In this document: piece after piece, positions 5,863-7,812 of the stretch
Numbering within the stretch: position 1 is the stretch's first letter
Layout: each line of letters opens with the position of its first letter
DNA from: Roseovarius sp. UBA6167
Lineage (GTDB): Bacteria; Pseudomonadota; Alphaproteobacteria; Rhodobacterales; Rhodobacteraceae
Assembly: GCA_002428225.1 (NCBI GenBank)
Contig: DIUD01000019.1
Location: 206-8,017 of the forward strand
DNA: 7,812 nucleotides
Direction of reading: 5' to 3'
The notes under the pieces: model-generated
What the model was told of the DNA's origin: nothing
Databases searched by the model: none
The model's input: the letters and a program-made list of their open reading frames with translations, nothing else
Translations under genes and position numbers: made by a program

Positions 5863-6834
5863 TCAGGCGACACCGGCGCGCAGGCAGTCGTGGATATGGA
5901 CAAGCCCGCAGAGCCGGTCATCCGGCGTGACCACGAAAAGCGCGCCGATCTTGTGACGGTTCATCAGCCCCAGCGCCTCTGGCAGCAGCATGTCGGGGGT
6001 GGCCGTGCGCGGATCGCGGGTCGCCACCTCGCCCGCGTTGCGTGCCATCAGCCCGTCGAGATTGCGCCGCAAGTCGCCATCGGTGATGACCCCCCGCAAG
6101 ATGCCATCCTCGACAAGCGCGGCAATGCCGAAGCCCTTGGCGCTCATCTCGATCAGCGCCTCGCCCATGGGCGTATCGGGCGAGACCTTCGGCAGGGCGG
6201 CGCCGGTGTGCATCACGTCGCGCACCCGAATGAATTGCGCGCCGAGCTTGCCGCCGGGGTGAAAGACGTGGAACGCATCGGCCTTGAAGCCGCGCTCTTC
6301 CATCAATGCGACGGCAAGCGCGTCGCCAAGCGCCAGCGCGCAGGTGGTCGAGGTGGTGGGGGCCATGCCGATGGCGCAGGCCTCGGGCTTGTCGGGCAGG
6401 ATCAGCGCGACATCGGCCTGCCGCGCCAGCGTACTGCCTGCGACCCGCGTGATTGCGATCATCGGAATGTCGAAGCGGCGGGTGTATTGAATGAGATCGG
6501 ACAGTTCGCGCGTCTCGCCGGAATTGGACAGCAGGATGCAGACATCGCCCACGGCCACCATGCCCAGATCGCCATGGCTCGCCTCGGCGGGATGCAGAAA
6601 GAGCGCGGGCGTGCCCGTCGAGGCGAGCGTCGCCGCGATCTTGCGCGCGATATGGCCCGACTTGCCCATGCCCGAGGTCACGACCCGGCCCCGCGCCGCC
6701 AGGATCAGCGCCACCGCGCGGGCAAAGCCGTCGGGCGGGCAATCGGCCATGGCCATGAGCGCCTCGGCCTCGGCACGCAGCACCCGCGCCGCGACGCCGC
6801 GTATCCTGTCTCGATCCATGCTGCATGTGCCCAT
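5863..6834 (-). CDS. kpsF: Arabinose-5-phosphate isomerase (KpsF/KdsD/GutQ family)
   Basis: The enzyme interconverts ribulose 5-phosphate and D-arabinose 5-phosphate, the first committed sugar for KDO of lipopolysaccharide or capsule, in the cytoplasm. The 323 residues (E. coli KdsD 328) hold an SIS sugar-phosphate domain at about 42-175, then two CBS domains at about 205-262 and 268-323. Conserved stretches include SGMGKSGHIARK (54-65), HPAEASHGDLGMV (81-93), SNSGETREL (103-111), EACAIGMAPTTSTT (151-164) and HPGGKLG (192-198). Residues corresponding to the catalytic set of E. coli KdsD (Lys59, Glu111, Glu152, His193) are present as Lys58, Glu110, Glu151, His192. The start at 6834 has GGAGAG eight bases upstream; an in-frame ATG at 6819 is a less likely alternative. 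Neighbours kdsA, kdsB or lpt genes are not in the window. It is convergent with the outer-membrane barrel gene, so both touch the envelope but on separate transcripts. Confidence 0.95.
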   Translation of the reverse strand: MGTCSMDRDRIRGVAARVLRAEAEALMAMADCPPDGFARAVALILAARGRVVTSGMGKSGHIARKIAATLASTGTPALFLHPAEASHGDLGMVAVGDVCILLSNSGETRELSDLIQYTRRFDIPMIAITRVAGSTLARQADVALILPDKPEACAIGMAPTTSTTCALALGDALAVALMEERGFKADAFHVFHPGGKLGAQFIRVRDVMHTGAALPKVSPDTPMGEALIEMSAKGFGIAALVEDGILRGVITDGDLRRNLDGLMARNAGEVATRDPRTATPDMLLPEALGLMNRHKIGALFVVTPDDRLCGLVHIHDCLRAGVA

Positions 6835-6910
6835 CGGCCCGTCTCTCCGTCTTGTCGCCTTGCTCTGCCGCCCCTGCCTTAGCCGCAGATGCGCGCGCGG
6901 TCCAGAGCGC

Positions 6911-6935
6911 GGGGGCAGGGGCAGGGCAGGGCGGG
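6911..6935 (+). other. G-quadruplex motif upstream of kpsF
   Basis: Five G-runs of 5, 4, 3, 3 and 3 bases are separated by CA, CA, CA and C (6911-6915, 6918-6921, 6924-6926, 6929-6931, 6933-6935). This meets the canonical G-quadruplex pattern with very short loops, which favours a stable parallel fold. The G-rich strand is the template strand for kpsF, about 77-101 bp before its start codon, so it could affect kpsF promoter activity or replication. Formation is a prediction. Confidence 0.5.
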
Positions 6936-6945
6936 ATCATCCCGC
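6931..6945. promoter_or_regulatory. 15-bp palindrome upstream of kpsF
   Basis: GCGGGAT-C-ATCCCGC is a perfect palindrome with 7-bp arms around one central base, overlapping the last runs of the G-rich motif. It is about 100 bp before the kpsF start codon and is a candidate operator; no cognate regulator can be named. Confidence 0.35.
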
Positions 6946-7017
6946 GCAGTGGCGTGACCGCGTGACCGGCCGGGTGAGCCGAAAGGATGCGACAATGCCG
7001 GGCGGGGCGGCAATCAC

Positions 7018-7044
7018 AAAGGGGCGGTCCGTGGCCGCCTTTTT
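7018..7044 (+). terminator. Intrinsic terminator reading on the + strand, 3' of phnA-like gene
   Basis: Positions 7018-7029 pair with 7033-7044 (three wobble pairs, loop of three; or ten pairs with a seven-base loop), and the right arm ends in TTTTT (7040-7044). On the minus strand the wobble pairs become A-C mismatches and the tail is CCCCTTTG, so the minus-strand version is only a five-pair GGCGG/CCGCC stem. It nearly abuts the stop of the PhnA-like gene (7048-7050) and may weakly terminate it, but the sequence favours a + strand transcript. Confidence 0.55.
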
Positions 7045-7047
7045 CAC

Positions 7048-7557
7048 TCAGCGTTTCCTGACGAACCCTGTCAGGATCACGATGCGCTGGCCCTCGACAC
7101 GGCCCTCGATATGGGCCGGGTTGTCGGCCACGAGCGAGATGCCCCGCACCGCCGTGCCGCGTTTGGCGGTAAAGCCTGCACCTTTCACGGGCAGGTCCCT
7201 TGTCAGCACCACCGTGTCGCCCTGCACAAGCGGCACGCCGTTGCCGTCGCGGTGGCCGCTGTCGCGGGCCACGTTTTCGGCCCAGGCGCGGGTGTCGTCG
7301 TCAAGCCAGAGCTGATCGGCCAGATCGCGCGCCCAGCCGTGATCCGCGAGGCGCAGCAGCATCCGCGCGGCCAGGACCTGCGTGGCAGGATCCTCGGACC
7401 ACATCGAAGACGCCAGACAGCGCCAATGGTCGGGGTCGGGTGTGCCGTCGATCTGCGCCGCGCAGGTCGCGCAAAGCGCCGCGCTGGCCCCGTCCGGGCC
7501 GCCGGGAACGGGATGGGCAACGAGGTCAATCTCGGCAGAGCAAAGTGCGCAGGGCAT
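7048..7557 (-). CDS. PhnA/YjdM-like zinc-ribbon protein
   Basis: This 169-residue protein begins with a zinc ribbon: Cys3-x2-Cys6 and Cys29-x2-Cys32. A middle helical segment (about 44-95, with SSMWSEDPATQVLAARMLLRL and WLDDDTRAWAEN) is the insert usual in alphaproteobacterial members, and the C-terminal part (about 102-169, DGNGVPLVQGDTVVLTRDLPVKG to ILTGFVRKR) is the small beta-barrel PhnA domain of E. coli YjdM, which is only about 111 residues. The biochemical role is unknown; the name PhnA comes from proximity to the phn operon in E. coli, and it should not be read as phosphonoacetate hydrolase. The ATG at 7557 is chosen because the zinc ribbon starts at once; an in-frame TTG at 7629 would add 24 low-complexity residues. 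There is no clear Shine-Dalgarno before 7557. It lies 93 bp after lepA on the same strand. Confidence 0.88.
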   Translation of the reverse strand: MPCALCSAEIDLVAHPVPGGPDGASAALCATCAAQIDGTPDPDHWRCLASSMWSEDPATQVLAARMLLRLADHGWARDLADQLWLDDDTRAWAENVARDSGHRDGNGVPLVQGDTVVLTRDLPVKGAGFTAKRGTAVRGISLVADNPAHIEGRVEGQRIVILTGFVRKR

Positions 7558-7585
7558 GGGAGGGGGTCCGGGGATGGTTGATGTT

Positions 7586-7615
7586 CCCCGCGCTATAGAC
7601 CCGATGGGCGCGGGG
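7586..7615 (-). terminator. GC inverted repeat between lepA and phnA-like gene
   Basis: CCCCGCGC (7586-7593) and GCGCGGGG (7608-7615) are perfect 8-bp complementary arms with a 14-base loop. It follows lepA by 36 bp on the minus strand and could end or stabilise the lepA transcript, but there is no T-run. The loop contains a CTATAG string that could instead be a -10 for the phnA-like gene; no matching -35 is evident. Confidence 0.35.
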
Positions 7616-7650
7616 GGAAAGGACACCAACGCCGCGCGTCGCCTGCCACG

Positions 7651-7812
7651 CTAGTTGTCCATCTTCAGCGCCGAGATGAACGCCTCCTGCGGGATGTCAA
7701 CCTTGCCGAACTGGCGCATCTTCTTCTTGCCGGCCTTCTGCTTTTCCAACAGCTTCTTCTTGCGGGTGGCGTCGCCGCCGTAGCACTTCGCGGTCACGTC
7801 CTTGCGCATCGC
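7651..7812 (-). CDS. lepA: Elongation factor 4 (LepA), C-terminal end
   Basis: The last 53 residues and TAG stop of LepA are present; the rest lies beyond the right edge. The stretch RKDVTAKCYGGDATRKKKLL (3-22), then EKQKAGKKKMRQFG and VDIPQEAFISALKMDN, closely follows the unique LepA C-terminal domain (E. coli RKDVTAKCYGGDISRKKKLL). LepA is a ribosome-binding GTPase related to EF-G that acts during initiation, assembly or stalled elongation; the exact role is debated. The basic KKK-rich C-terminal helix enters the ribosomal A-site region. The protein ends with DN rather than the longer lysine tail of E. coli, within normal variation. The gene is co-oriented with the PhnA-like gene and kpsF, with gaps that suggest separate units. 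Confidence 0.96.
   Translation of the reverse strand, partial: AMRKDVTAKCYGGDATRKKKLLEKQKAGKKKMRQFGKVDIPQEAFISALKMDN

Noticed and set aside
5890..6882. A 330-codon + strand open frame
   Set aside because: It is the antisense shadow of kpsF, rich in His/Arg/Gly, and kpsF has complete catalytic and CBS motifs.
1..7812. Mobile element, CRISPR array, defence or toxin-antitoxin system
   Set aside because: No direct-repeat array, transposase, integrase, tRNA attachment site or toxin-like small gene pair was seen; the genes are ordinary chromosomal core functions.

Overview
The window is GC-rich, densely coded chromosomal DNA from an alphaproteobacterium, most likely of the Rhodobacteraceae/Roseobacter type. 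That placement is an inference from the style of the proteins (long alphaproteobacterial PhnA-like protein, Omp25/RopB-like barrel, a two-CBS-domain protein, the MetRS variant) and from the mmsA/lysR pair; no rRNA or tRNA is present to confirm it. Nothing looks like phage, a transposon, CRISPR or a defence island: this is ordinary core genome, and I found no convincing new multi-gene system. The points worth a second look are in the gaps between genes.

Left part (1-2907). The 5' part of mmsA (CoA-acylating methylmalonate-semialdehyde dehydrogenase) runs leftwards off the window, ending just after its catalytic cysteine. It is divergent from a LysR-family regulator that probably controls it; the shared 114-bp gap holds TTGCA/TGCAA repeats. 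On the + strand follow a two-CBS-domain protein and coaD (phosphopantetheine adenylyltransferase, CoA synthesis).

Middle (2908-5841). A conserved-looking palindromic element (3021-3060) precedes metG (methionyl-tRNA synthetase, with the KMSKS loop reading QFSTS). Then comes a 388-bp gap rich in structure: a GC hairpin, a second folded stretch ending in a strong intrinsic terminator, an inverted repeat carrying the same TTGCA-N4-TGCAA motif as the mmsA/lysR gap, and two tandem hairpins in the leader of a small outer-membrane beta-barrel gene. A bidirectional terminator separates that gene from the convergent kpsF.

Right part (5863-7812). Three minus-strand genes: the 3' end of lepA (EF4), a PhnA/YjdM-like zinc-ribbon protein, and kpsF (arabinose-5-phosphate isomerase for KDO synthesis). 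The kpsF upstream gap holds a G-quadruplex motif, a 15-bp palindrome and, unexpectedly, an intrinsic terminator whose wobble pairs work only in + strand RNA although no + strand gene is evident.

Functionally the genes are a mix of valine/inositol-type catabolism to propionyl-CoA (mmsA), CoA synthesis, translation (metG, lepA) and outer-envelope biogenesis (kpsF, beta-barrel protein), with no single pathway linking them.
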